Positions 9,661 to 17,528 of a stretch of DNA of 64,000 bases are shown piece after piece. Within the stretch, counting starts at the first letter, position 1. Each line of letters begins with the position of its first letter. The notes beneath the pieces are model-generated. The model did no database searches, was not told the DNA's origin, and worked only from the letters and a program-made list of their open reading frames with translations. The stretch comes from Mycolicibacter arupensis (lineage in GTDB: Bacteria > Actinomycetota > Actinomycetes > Mycobacteriales > Mycobacteriaceae), in NCBI RefSeq assembly GCF_002086515.1, contig NZ_MVHH01000019.1, positions 1 to 64,000 on the forward strand, written 5' to 3'. The translations under genes and the position numbers were made by a program.

Positions 9661-10455
9661 CTACCCGGCGCAGCGGCCGCCCGGTAGCTCGGCGGCATGG
9701 GCGCTGAGCCACTGGGTGAGCTGGTTGAGTGCCGCAGTCCCGGATCCGAAACTGCCGTCCTTGGGTTCGGCGGCCAAGGCCACGGCCAGATCGCCCGCCG
9801 GTGCGTGCACGATGCCGAACTGCCGCACCAGGTACCCGCCACCGGCGCCGGGTCCCCAGCCGCCCTTGCTGGGGACGTTGAGCCCGGCCAGCCCCCAGCG
9901 CTGGTCGGGCACGGTGTTGCGCATCAAGCTGTAGACGGGCGCAGCGACGGCCATGCAGGGCAGGTGGGCGGCGAACACCGCTTGGCGGGCCAGCGGCCAC
10001 TGGGTCTGACCGAAGGCGCTGAACTCGGGACGCAGCCGCCGGGATTCGACCGCGGTGCCGGTGTCCCCGCCGGCCCGCAGGACGGCCTGCACCTGCTGGG
10101 CGGCCTGAGGCGCCGGCCCCAGCGATGCCCACAACTGCTCGGCGGCGTCGTTGTCGGATGCTGTCACGGCCTTAGCCGCCAGCTCCTGGGCGTTCGGGCG
10201 GTTGGCGTGCAGCGCCGCGATCGCCAGCGGGACCTTGATGGTCGACCAGGCCACGCCGTTCTGCAGCGATCCGAGGGTGGCCACCTGGTTCTGGCCGACC
10301 GGGGCATAGGCGATGCCGACGTTGGCTCCGATGGTGTTGGCCAGCTGCGCGAAGCTGGCCTGGAGCGGTTCCGCGGAGGCGGGCGAGGCCAGGGCCAGGG
10401 GTAAGGCCAGGGCGGCGGCCAGGATTGCGACGAGCATGCGGCGGGCGGCAGGCAT
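9661..10455 (-). CDS. Secreted class A beta-lactamase-like serine hydrolase
   Basis: This 264-residue protein has a clear signal peptide (MPAARRMLVAILAAALALPLA, ending near ASPASAEP). All three penicillin-recognising motifs can be placed: SxxK as STIK (Ser71, Lys74), SDN at 100-102, and KGG at 197-199 in place of the usual KTG/KSG. It is shorter than typical class A beta-lactamases. It may be a lactamase, a D,D-peptidase-like protein or a non-catalytic relative. The start at 10455 was chosen because it places the signal peptide at the N-terminus; the frame stays open upstream without coding character. The neighbouring gene 42 bases downstream is gabD2. Confidence 0.85.
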   Translation of the reverse strand: MPAARRMLVAILAAALALPLALASPASAEPLQASFAQLANTIGANVGIAYAPVGQNQVATLGSLQNGVAWSTIKVPLAIAALHANRPNAQELAAKAVTASDNDAAEQLWASLGPAPQAAQQVQAVLRAGGDTGTAVESRRLRPEFSAFGQTQWPLARQAVFAAHLPCMAVAAPVYSLMRNTVPDQRWGLAGLNVPSKGGWGPGAGGGYLVRQFGIVHAPAGDLAVALAAEPKDGSFGSGTAALNQLTQWLSAHAAELPGGRCAG

Positions 10456-10653
10456 TGACTCATATTGCCCGCGGTGGGCGACGAAAGGGGATGACCATTG
10501 GCCGTGTCGAACCGGCCAATCCCCGGGATTGTTCGACCAGAGCGGTCCGTGGCAGCCGCTGAATGCCGGGCTCAGCACGGGCGAGTGGGGCACCGGAGGT
10601 GTAACAATTCTCGTTAAACCGTACAATCGTCTGTTTTCGGCTATCTTTTCATC

Positions 10654-11076
10654 ATGAAAGCAGCGCTCGGTGCAGCAGCGGCCCTGATCTTCTCGGCTAT
10701 CGGCATGGCGCCGACCGTCCTGGCGCAGCCGGATCTGCACTTCTTCGTATCCCCGAGCGGAAACATCGCGTGCCTGGTAGGCCCCGACTGGGTCCGGTGC
10801 GACATCCAAGAACGTGATTGGTCGCCGCCGCCGCGGCCGTCGGATTGTTACAGTCAGACCGGGTACGGGCAGGGCATCCAAATCGAGGCTCACGGTAAGG
10901 CCGAGTTCGTCTGTGCCGGAGACACCACGTTCGGCGGGGACGCGCGAACCCTCAACTACGGCGAACGTGACAGTTCAACGACACATCTGTGCACCAGTGA
11001 GAAGTCCGGGATCAGGTGCGAGAACCGGGACGACCACGGGTTCGTGATTTCCCGCGAGTCTTACGAACTGTTCTGA
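10654..11076 (+). CDS. Small secreted protein, DUF6636-like
   Basis: This 140-residue protein has a signal peptide (residues 1-23, cleavage near VLAQP) followed by FFVSPSGNIAC and several cysteines (Cys37, Cys46 and others) that probably form disulfides. It resembles the DUF6636 family of exported actinobacterial proteins, whose role is unknown. It is divergent from the serine hydrolase across a 198-base gap with AT-rich promoter-like tracts (TACAAT at 10622-10627). It converges with the next gene. Confidence 0.8.
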   Translation: MKAALGAAAALIFSAIGMAPTVLAQPDLHFFVSPSGNIACLVGPDWVRCDIQERDWSPPPRPSDCYSQTGYGQGIQIEAHGKAEFVCAGDTTFGGDARTLNYGERDSSTTHLCTSEKSGIRCENRDDHGFVISRESYELF

Positions 11077-11085
11077 CAGGCATTT

Positions 11086-11922
11086 TCAGCGCTGCGCCAG
11101 TGCCTTCATGTCGGGTGCCAGCACGTCGGTCAGCGATGACCATGGCACGGTGATGACCGGCGAGCCGTGTCCGAACTGATAGTCGGCAAAGTGGATCTGG
11201 ATGCCCTCGGCGGTAGGAATCCAGTTCGCGAAGTTTTCCGCGATCGGGCGGTTGCCCGGTTCGTCGGACATCGGCTCGCCGCCGCCGTAGGTGGTCGGCC
11301 AGATCCGTTTGGTCTGCTCGGAGAATCGATTGAGGCCGTCTTGTTCGGTGATGAACAGGTCGCTCAAAGTGATCGGTTTGGCATTCCGACTGTCGATGAC
11401 GACAGTGCTCACATAGTTGGTCGGATGGGCCGCGTCTTTGGCGTAGTAGACGCCGGTGAGAACCTGGGCGATCGCGATGGGGCGAAAGGTCAATGCCGAC
11501 TGAATCTCAAGCCGCCAAGGCGAACTGGTGTCCGCGTCCGCACGCACTTGATCGATCTGATAGCGCGCCGATGCGTTGCCGGCTTTGTTGAACGACTCGG
11601 CCACCCGGGGATCGCCGCCCGATATCCGGCCGACTTCCGCGCGCCAGTGGCCCCGGCCGTCGGCGGTCGCTCCCTCGATTGGGGCGACCGTGACGGTGTA
11701 ACTCTTCCCGTTGGAGATCTGCGAATCCGTGTGGGTCACCGGCGATGGGCTTGCGGAAGTCAGGGTTGTCGATGTGACAACGAGCTGATGTCCCATGGAG
11801 ACAGACGACTCGGTGTTCCCGCAGCAAGCCGTCGGCATCGACAGTGCGGCCACGAAAGTCGCGGCCAAGAGTGTCCTGCGGGTCTGAGGTATGCGGTGTC
11901 CGGTGAGCTGGTGAAGGGGCAC
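11086..11922 (-). CDS. Exported DUF3298/RsiV-like protein
   Basis: This 278-residue protein has an N-terminal export signal (LLAATFVAALSMPTACCG). The cysteine pair is lipoprotein-like but the lipobox is not canonical. The C-terminal part (TNYVSTVVIDSRNAKPITLSDLF, then FADYQFGHGSPVITVPWSSL) matches the DUF3298/RsiV-like fold found in anti-sigma factors and related surface proteins. No sigma-factor gene is adjacent, so the role is unknown. It converges with the DUF6636 gene and is divergent from the ABC exporter at 12074. Confidence 0.8.
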   Translation of the reverse strand: MPLHQLTGHRIPQTRRTLLAATFVAALSMPTACCGNTESSVSMGHQLVVTSTTLTSASPSPVTHTDSQISNGKSYTVTVAPIEGATADGRGHWRAEVGRISGGDPRVAESFNKAGNASARYQIDQVRADADTSSPWRLEIQSALTFRPIAIAQVLTGVYYAKDAAHPTNYVSTVVIDSRNAKPITLSDLFITEQDGLNRFSEQTKRIWPTTYGGGEPMSDEPGNRPIAENFANWIPTAEGIQIHFADYQFGHGSPVITVPWSSLTDVLAPDMKALAQR

Positions 11923-12073
11923 CCGTAGATCATCGCACCGGCGCCGGAAGGTGGTACGCGGTTTTTGCTGATCGCGGCTGCATGCGGGCGCGAACGGATA
12001 TCGCGCAGAATCTCCACGTCGCCGGGTGTGGTTCTGTCATCGTGGACGCCAAACCGTGATCGAGGAGCGGGCC

Positions 12074-13921
12074 ATGTACATACGTCGCAGTTTGACCATG
12101 CTGCGCGCGGTCCGCGGGGCGGTGTTGATTTGCGTCCTGCTGGGGTTGTTCGTCACGGCGCTGCCTTTTGTGTCCAGTGCGGCCTTGGGGCCGCTGATGC
12201 AAGCCGTCGCCGCCGCCGGGATGAATGGGGACCTCTCCGATGTATGGGGGCAACAGGGTTCGTTGCTCAGCCGTGACGGCGGTTTGGCCTCCGGTCTTGT
12301 CGGATGGCTGACGAAGCCGCTGAATTTCATGGTGCTGCTGAGCATTTGGTCGGGCGCATTGGTGCTGGCGCAAGCGCTGGGCTTCGTCAACGCGTGGATC
12401 GGTGCGCATGTCGAGCGCAAGCTGCTGGCTGCGATCCTGCAGCGTGTTCACGACCACGTTCAATCGCTGTCCCTGGACTTCTTCGTCGGTGCGCGCAGCG
12501 GTGTCCTGATTCAGCGTGTGCAACTGGAGGCGCCGTGCGTCCAGCGGCTGTTGACCGATTGCGTTGTCCCACCGCTTGTCGACGCAGTGGTCTTGGTGGT
12601 CGCGCTCGGATACCTTCTCGCGTTGTCCTGGCCGATGACGGTGGTGTCGCTGGTTCTGGCCCCGCTCGCGCTCATGGCCCTTCGTTACGCGGGCGGCAGG
12701 CTCCAGGTGGTGACGCAACGAGCGATGATGGCAAATCGCGAGATGAGTGGCGAACTCGCCGAGACGGCCAGTGGTATCTCGGAGATTCAGGTGTTCAACG
12801 CCCAGCGTCGCCGCAGTGAGACGTTCGGCGAATCGGCGATGGCCGCGACGAAGAACATGGCCGCGATGCGGGTCTGGATGCAGGCATCGACCAACGGTGT
12901 CCAGGTCTTCATCGCGCTGAGCACGGTGCTGGTGCTGGTGAGCGGGATCGCGTGGGGCGACCGGTTCGGTCTGAGCTTCGCGGGCCTGGTGGTGTTCATC
13001 GCGTATGTGCCGACGATGTTTGCAGCTGTGCAGCGAATGGTATTGGCGTATACGACCTATCAGTCGATCCTGCCCCACGTCGCATCGACCTACGAACTGC
13101 TCGACACCGAGCCCACGGTGCGGGAACTCCCTAATGCTGCCGCGTTGCCCAGCATCAGGGGCGACGTCGTATTCGAAGATGTTTCCTTCAGCTATTCGCC
13201 GCAACAGAAGGTTCTGAATGGGTTGTCCTTCTCGATCGCGGCAGGAGAGACGGTGGCGCTGGTCGGACCGATCGGATCAGGAAAATCGACCGTCTTCAAT
13301 CTACTGCTGCGTTTCCTTGAACCGCAGAGCGGCCGGATTCTGCTGGACGGCAACGATATCCGTCAGGTGACATTGCACTCGCTGCGAGAACAGGTGTCCA
13401 AACTCGCGCAGTTCCCGTTCTATCTAAAGGACACGATTCGACAGAACGTGCGGTTGGGCAGGCGCGATGCCAGCGACAGTGAGGTCGAAGATGCCTGCCG
13501 ATCGGCCCATATCCATGCGGTGATCGTCGATCCGGCCAAGGTTCGCGACGGCTATGACACCGTCATGGACCTCGAGGTGCCGTCGGGAGGGCAGAAGCGG
13601 CTGATCGCCTTCGCGCGGTGTCTGCTTCGCCGGCCGCAGGTCCTGCTCCTCGACGAGCCGACGGAGAACCTGGATGCCGATCAGCGATCCCGCGTAACCG
13701 CCGTGATCCGGGAATACGCGGATACCCGCACCTGTCTGGTGATCAGCCACGACATGGACTTCATCGCGGCCGTGGCCGACCGGATCATCGTGTTGAACCA
13801 CGGCAGAGCCGCCGAACAGGGCACTCACGCGGAGTTGATGAATCGTGGCGGCCTGTACACGCGGCTCTGCGCTGCCGACAACGCGGACTCGGCACTACTC
13901 GATCGCAGCGCTCCGGGCTGA
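12074..13921 (+). CDS. ABC exporter (fused permease/ATPase), probable lasso-peptide transporter
   Basis: This 615-residue half-transporter has an N-terminal membrane domain with about six hydrophobic segments (first at MLRAVRGAVLICVLLGLFV). Its C-terminal ATPase carries Walker A GPIGSGKST (about 398-406), a divergent signature PSGGQ (about 502-506), Walker B LLLDEPTENLD and the switch histidine in ISHDMD. The ATG at 12074 follows GAGGAG; the longer frame from 12026 lacks a ribosome site. The gene converges on the lasso precursor and synthetase genes, so it is the natural candidate for the D protein that exports the peptide and gives self-protection. That link rests on position. Confidence 0.85.
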   Translation: MYIRRSLTMLRAVRGAVLICVLLGLFVTALPFVSSAALGPLMQAVAAAGMNGDLSDVWGQQGSLLSRDGGLASGLVGWLTKPLNFMVLLSIWSGALVLAQALGFVNAWIGAHVERKLLAAILQRVHDHVQSLSLDFFVGARSGVLIQRVQLEAPCVQRLLTDCVVPPLVDAVVLVVALGYLLALSWPMTVVSLVLAPLALMALRYAGGRLQVVTQRAMMANREMSGELAETASGISEIQVFNAQRRRSETFGESAMAATKNMAAMRVWMQASTNGVQVFIALSTVLVLVSGIAWGDRFGLSFAGLVVFIAYVPTMFAAVQRMVLAYTTYQSILPHVASTYELLDTEPTVRELPNAAALPSIRGDVVFEDVSFSYSPQQKVLNGLSFSIAAGETVALVGPIGSGKSTVFNLLLRFLEPQSGRILLDGNDIRQVTLHSLREQVSKLAQFPFYLKDTIRQNVRLGRRDASDSEVEDACRSAHIHAVIVDPAKVRDGYDTVMDLEVPSGGQKRLIAFARCLLRRPQVLLLDEPTENLDADQRSRVTAVIREYADTRTCLVISHDMDFIAAVADRIIVLNHGRAAEQGTHAELMNRGGLYTRLCAADNADSALLDRSAPG

Positions 13922-13988
13922 GAAGACGACCCGCTCGCGAGGAGCCCTGCCCGATTGATCGGTGCGACGAGGCTTCCGGAGCGACCGC

Positions 13989-14159
13989 TCAGCCGCGCGG
14001 TGGCAGCGGTGCCGCGGTGTCGGGGGTGTCGAGATGCCGCTGGTACCAGCCCATGTAGCCGTAGCCCGTGCTGCTGTCCGACAGGTAATTCCCGCTGCCC
14101 TGAGTGGTGGCGCGGACATCCCCTACGTGCACGACCTGCGGGGGTGAGTAGTTGCGCAT
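13989..14159 (-). CDS. Lasso peptide precursor (A protein)
   Basis: This 56-residue ORF is too short for ordinary gene calling. Its ATG at 14159 has a strong GGAGG site at 14167-14171, seven bases upstream. The leader (residues 1-20) starts MRNYSPP, giving the YxxP motif (Tyr4-Pro7) recognised by lasso leader-binding domains. It ends ATTQ, giving the conserved Thr at position -2. The predicted core begins GSGNYLSD, so Gly1 and Asp8 can close an eight-residue macrolactam (Asp8 codon at 14076-14078). The 28-residue tail is rich in Gly, Tyr and Trp (GYGYMGWYQRH), ends in a Pro-rich stretch and is longer than usual. I do not recognise the core as a described lasso peptide. The cyclase and protease genes lie just upstream on the same strand. 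Confidence 0.88.
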   Translation of the reverse strand: MRNYSPPQVVHVGDVRATTQGSGNYLSDSSTGYGYMGWYQRHLDTPDTAAPLPPRG

Positions 14160-14203
14160 CCGGGAACCTCCAAAGAGTCGTCACACGCCAGCTGGCCTCC
14201 GAA

Positions 14204-14209
14204 AGTGTA
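14204..14209 (-). promoter_or_regulatory. Possible -10 element of the lasso precursor gene
   Basis: On the minus strand these bases read TACACT, a TAnnnT mycobacterial -10 match. They lie 45 bases upstream of the precursor start, within the 87-base gap after the cyclase gene. A separate promoter would allow the precursor to outnumber its enzymes. No clear -35 is visible. Confidence 0.35.
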
Positions 14210-14246
14210 CTTGATGCCAGCGAGCGAGACATGGCGTTTCGGCGAA

Positions 14247-16001
14247 TCAGGGCGCAGCGCCGGTCAGCAGGGCAGGAGCGCCCACGTGGTGTAGGTGGCG
14301 CAGCCAGACCTCGATCTGGATTGCCGTGTAGAACTGCGTGACGGCGCCCACACGCCCGGGTGCGGGCAGCGCCGCGGTCCAGGCGTCGGCATCGGCATAG
14401 CCGCGCTCCACGATCTGGGGCCGTTCGGCCAGGAATTCCCGCCATTGGGGATGGCGTTCGAAGCCGTGCAGCATCGCCTCGTCCGCGATCGGTTTCGACC
14501 GCCGCCGAAGTACCTGTTCGCTGACCAGCCCCGCGAAGGCGTACCGCTGCACCGCTCGATCGATACGGGGATCCACCGCGATGTTCCACGGGGTGGCCAG
14601 TGCCAAGTCGACCAAGGGTGGCGCCAGCAGCGGATGCCGCAATTCGAATGTGGCCGAAGGGAACTGGTGGCGGCTTCGGGCGAACTCCAGGCCGCGTAGC
14701 ACGTTCTCCACGACGGCCTGACCGTGGACCGTCTGCGCTCGGATCGGCGTGGTGAACTCGGCGCGGCGTTGCAGCCCGTGACCCTCGACGTACTCTCGGC
14801 GCAGCCACGGTGCCGCTTCGGTAATGCGCGCAGACGGTTGCAGCGTCAGGGTCCGACCGCGTCGCCACCGGCGCCGTCCTTCGAGGGCCGCGCGACGCAG
14901 CCAGAACGTGGCGGGTCGGCCCAGCCCGGACTCGGCACTCCACCGCAGCGCCTCGCGCCACAGGTGTACCGGCTGTCCGTTACGCAGTAAGTCGGCCAGG
15001 TACCAGGGCAGCAGGCCCGCGAAGAACACCGCGTCGCCGCCCTCGCCGGTGAGCAGAGTCGACACGCCCAACTCCCGCGCGACGGCCTCCTCGGCCGCGC
15101 TCGGGGCCCAGTTGATGATCCGGCGCGTGGGTGCAGGTAGGAAGATGCCCAATTCCGGCCCGGCGGTGAAGGTGCCGTGTTCGGTGGCGTCGATGGGATG
15201 CCACGGTGCCGGACTCGTTTCCAGCGCCGCCCTCATCCACGACGACTCGTCGCTGCCGGGGAATCCGGGATGAGTGAAGCTGAGCGCGGCCACCGGCGCC
15301 AGACCGGTGGCCGCGGCTAATACCGTCGAGGTGTCCAGGCCGCCCGACAACTCGACCGCTTGGGTGCCGTCGGGCGACAATGCTCCTGCGACGGCACGTT
15401 TAACGGTGTCGCGCAACAGTTCCTGATGGCCGTCGAATGTCTCGTGGACAGGATCGGTCGACGGTCGCCATCCGCCGCGCAGCCGGGGGCGGCCGGTGTG
15501 ACAGGTAGCGAACTGGCCCACCTGCAGCCGTCGAATGCCGCGGTACGGGGTGCGCGGGCCCAGATGCATTCCGGTGCTGAACATGTCGGCCAGATACTCT
15601 TCGTCCAACTCTCGCCAGGCCCCGGTTTCGCGGACCAGTGCTGCCAAGTCGGTGGACACCACGGTTGCGTTCGGCCTAACGGCGTAGTAGAGGGGCCGCA
15701 GGCCCATGCGATCGCCGACCAGCACGGCATCGGGGCCGTTCACGATGACAACCGCGTATTCGCCGATGATGCGCTCGGCGGTGTTGGCCTGCCAGCGCCG
15801 GAGTCCGGCTTCCACGATCCGGCCGAAGGACGCCGAGGGGGCAAGATTCAACTCGGCGCGCAACCGCGCCGGGTTCGCCAGGTAGCCGTGAAACCAGACC
15901 GCGGTTTCGCCGACCGGCTCGTGCTGCGGCCAGCCCTGTATCGGTGCCCCCACCGTGGTGGGCAGCGACACCAGGAATCCCTGCAGGGCTGGTTGCGTCA
16001 T
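14247..16001 (-). CDS. Lasso peptide macrolactam synthetase (C protein, asparagine synthetase-like)
   Basis: This 584-residue asparagine synthetase homologue has a glutaminase-like N-terminal domain without the catalytic N-terminal cysteine (it begins MTQPALQ). The ATP-pyrophosphatase loop is SGGLDTS (residues 219-225), followed by LLTGEGGDAVF. This combination is the hallmark of lasso C proteins, which adenylate the side-chain carboxylate of core residue 7-9 so that it closes onto the Gly1 amine. Its ATG overlaps the B stop (ATGA at 15998-16001), indicating translational coupling. A true asparagine synthetase is unlikely given the missing Cys and the adjacent B and A genes. Confidence 0.93.
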   Translation of the reverse strand: MTQPALQGFLVSLPTTVGAPIQGWPQHEPVGETAVWFHGYLANPARLRAELNLAPSASFGRIVEAGLRRWQANTAERIIGEYAVVIVNGPDAVLVGDRMGLRPLYYAVRPNATVVSTDLAALVRETGAWRELDEEYLADMFSTGMHLGPRTPYRGIRRLQVGQFATCHTGRPRLRGGWRPSTDPVHETFDGHQELLRDTVKRAVAGALSPDGTQAVELSGGLDTSTVLAAATGLAPVAALSFTHPGFPGSDESSWMRAALETSPAPWHPIDATEHGTFTAGPELGIFLPAPTRRIINWAPSAAEEAVARELGVSTLLTGEGGDAVFFAGLLPWYLADLLRNGQPVHLWREALRWSAESGLGRPATFWLRRAALEGRRRWRRGRTLTLQPSARITEAAPWLRREYVEGHGLQRRAEFTTPIRAQTVHGQAVVENVLRGLEFARSRHQFPSATFELRHPLLAPPLVDLALATPWNIAVDPRIDRAVQRYAFAGLVSEQVLRRRSKPIADEAMLHGFERHPQWREFLAERPQIVERGYADADAWTAALPAPGRVGAVTQFYTAIQIEVWLRHLHHVGAPALLTGAAP

Positions 16002-16699
16002 GCCCGCTGGATAACGGTGAAGCGGTGCAGGACGGAGGCACTCTCCTTGAGCGCTACGCCGTCCAACTCCACCCAGGCATGGGCTTCGAAGGGGTACAGC
16101 GCCACGCCGATCACATGCTGGGCCGGCCAGCCGGCTGCGCGAAGAAAGCTGGTCAGGGCGAGCGAGCGCGGTAGACAGTCCAGCGGCGCCTGGCGGGCGG
16201 GATAGAGGCCCTCGGCGGTGAAAAAGCGCGCTGTTGCCAGCTGCACGTCAGTCCGCGGCTCGGTGGGGTCGGCGACGGGTTGGGTGCGCTTGTGGTAGGC
16301 GGAAGCGAAACCCTTTCGCAGGTCGCGGTCCGCGGCGGCTCGTTCGGTCAAGGCGCGCATGATCGTTGGCCTGCGTCGCCGTGCCCGGACGCCGGCATGC
16401 GGCGTGGCGGGCTGCGGCGCGCGGACCAGTCGGCCGGCGGCCAACTGTGATGCGGCGAAGTCGGCGGTGTCGGCCGCCACGGTGGCCGCAGGCACTCCAT
16501 AGTTGTCGGCGAGGGCGGCGATGTCGCGCTGTTTCGGTGGCCGGGTGAGTTGGGCCCACATGGCGGTGCCGATCTCATCCACCACGTCGTAGACACCGGT
16601 GGAGAGGTCCAGCAGTACCAATCGGTCGGCTACCTGCGCGCAGCGCAGGGTCGGAGCGGGGGCCAGTTGTGGCGGTGCGGAGGGTCCAGGATTCGGCAC
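15998..16699 (-). CDS. Lasso leader peptidase fused to a PqqD-like recognition element (B protein)
   Basis: This protein of about 233 residues joins two lasso functions. The N-terminal part (about 17-92; DRLVLLDLSTGVYDVVDEIG) is a PqqD-like RiPP recognition element that binds the leader. The C-terminal part (about 150-233) is a transglutaminase-like cysteine protease with Cys175 in LDCLPRSL, His207 in HAWVE and Asp213. In actinobacteria these are usually separate B1 and B2 proteins, so the fusion is unusual. I placed the start at the GTG at 16699, just ahead of the recognition domain. The frame is open to 16903 but that extension is basic and low-complexity. No good ribosome site is seen, so the start is uncertain. 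Confidence 0.87.
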   Translation of the reverse strand: MPNPGPSAPPQLAPAPTLRCAQVADRLVLLDLSTGVYDVVDEIGTAMWAQLTRPPKQRDIAALADNYGVPAATVAADTADFAASQLAAGRLVRAPQPATPHAGVRARRRRPTIMRALTERAAADRDLRKGFASAYHKRTQPVADPTEPRTDVQLATARFFTAEGLYPARQAPLDCLPRSLALTSFLRAAGWPAQHVIGVALYPFEAHAWVELDGVALKESASVLHRFTVIQRA

Positions 16700-17023
16700 T
16701 GTGTTGGGCGACTGTCGGATGATGGGCCAAAGAGGCGGCGGCAGCCGCCCAGTGGTCCATTTGTACGCCCAAATCTCCGAAAAGGTGGGGGAATGCCGAA
16801 TCCGGATCTCGGGAGTACGGCGTTGTCGGCGGCGTCTTGACGCTGATCGGCCAAGCGGGCGCGACTTCGCCAGGTGGCGAGCAACACCTCGACGCGACGG
16901 CACCGGAAGGGGGAATCTGCTACTTGCGGCCCGTGAACTGTGGTCATGGTGATAGGAGTGGCTGCATCACTTGGTGCCGCCGCGGCCGACGGGGCCGATG
17001 ACGCCGCGAAGAGGGAGCGAACC
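16700..17023. other. Intergenic region between lasso B and the ricin-like gene
   Basis: This 324-base stretch separates divergent genes and should hold both promoters. The minus strand shows TACAAA near 16760, a possible -10 for the lasso B-C transcript. An open extension of the B frame (to 16903) and a 15-codon plus-strand ORF at 16793 are present, but neither looks coding. The ribosome site of the ricin-like gene (GAGGGAG) lies at its right end. I see no repeat or RNA gene. Confidence 0.5.
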
Positions 17024-17500
17024 ATGCATCCGATGAGGTCGATGGGCGCTGCCGGCTGGGCCCTTGTGGTTGCTGGGACGGTGCTGGCCGCCACGGTGCC
17101 AATCGCCGGCGTGGCAGCCGCCGACGGGCCGGTCGGGTTGGCCAGTCGGCTGGGCGATTTCTGTCTGGATGCCCCGAGCGCGAACTATTTCGCCGCGGTG
17201 GTGGTCAACCCCTGCGATGGTTCGGACACCCAGCGCTGGTTTCTCAATGGCAGGCAGCTGCAGAACGTGGCCTTCCCCGGGGGATGCCTGATCAATCCGG
17301 CGGGTGATGGTGTGTTCGCGCACCTCGGACCCTGTATCGGACTGTGGAACCAGAACTGGAATCTCGATCCCAATGGCCACGTCAAAAATGACCCGGGCTG
17401 GTACTGCCTCACTGTCCTCGGCGGACCGGGGCCGGGGACGTGGGTCTCCACCCGCTACTGCGGCGACGACCCGAGCCAAGGCTGGGACGTCATCTCCTGA
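17024..17500 (+). CDS. Secreted ricin B-type (beta-trefoil) lectin-like protein
   Basis: This 158-residue exported protein has a signal peptide (hydrophobic segment WALVVAGTVLAATVPIAGVA, cleavage near AAADG). The mature part of about 120 residues has ricin-type repeat signatures such as DTQRWFLNGRQLQN and NQNWNLDPNGHVKN, with six or more cysteines in pairs. The ATG at 17024 follows GAGGGAG; longer frames start at 16940 without such a site. Beta-trefoil domains of this type often bind carbohydrate, but no catalytic domain is attached, so the ligand is unknown. It is divergent from the lasso operon and converges on fadD17. Confidence 0.78.
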   Translation: MHPMRSMGAAGWALVVAGTVLAATVPIAGVAAADGPVGLASRLGDFCLDAPSANYFAAVVVNPCDGSDTQRWFLNGRQLQNVAFPGGCLINPAGDGVFAHLGPCIGLWNQNWNLDPNGHVKNDPGWYCLTVLGGPGPGTWVSTRYCGDDPSQGWDVIS

Positions 17501-17528
17501 TTGGGCCGGCAGGAGCTGGGACGAGCGG

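Noticed and set aside
13895..14119. A 74-codon minus-strand frame overlapping the lasso precursor
   Set aside because: It is in another frame, lacks a ribosome site and has no lasso motif. The 56-codon frame at 13989-14159 has both.
14247..16001. Asparagine synthetase for amino-acid metabolism
   Set aside because: The glutaminase N-terminal Cys is missing and the gene is coupled to a lasso B protein, so a lasso cyclase is the better call.
16793..16840. A 15-codon plus-strand ORF considered as a second small precursor
   Set aside because: Too short, with no leader motif and no conserved Gly/Asp spacing for a lasso core.
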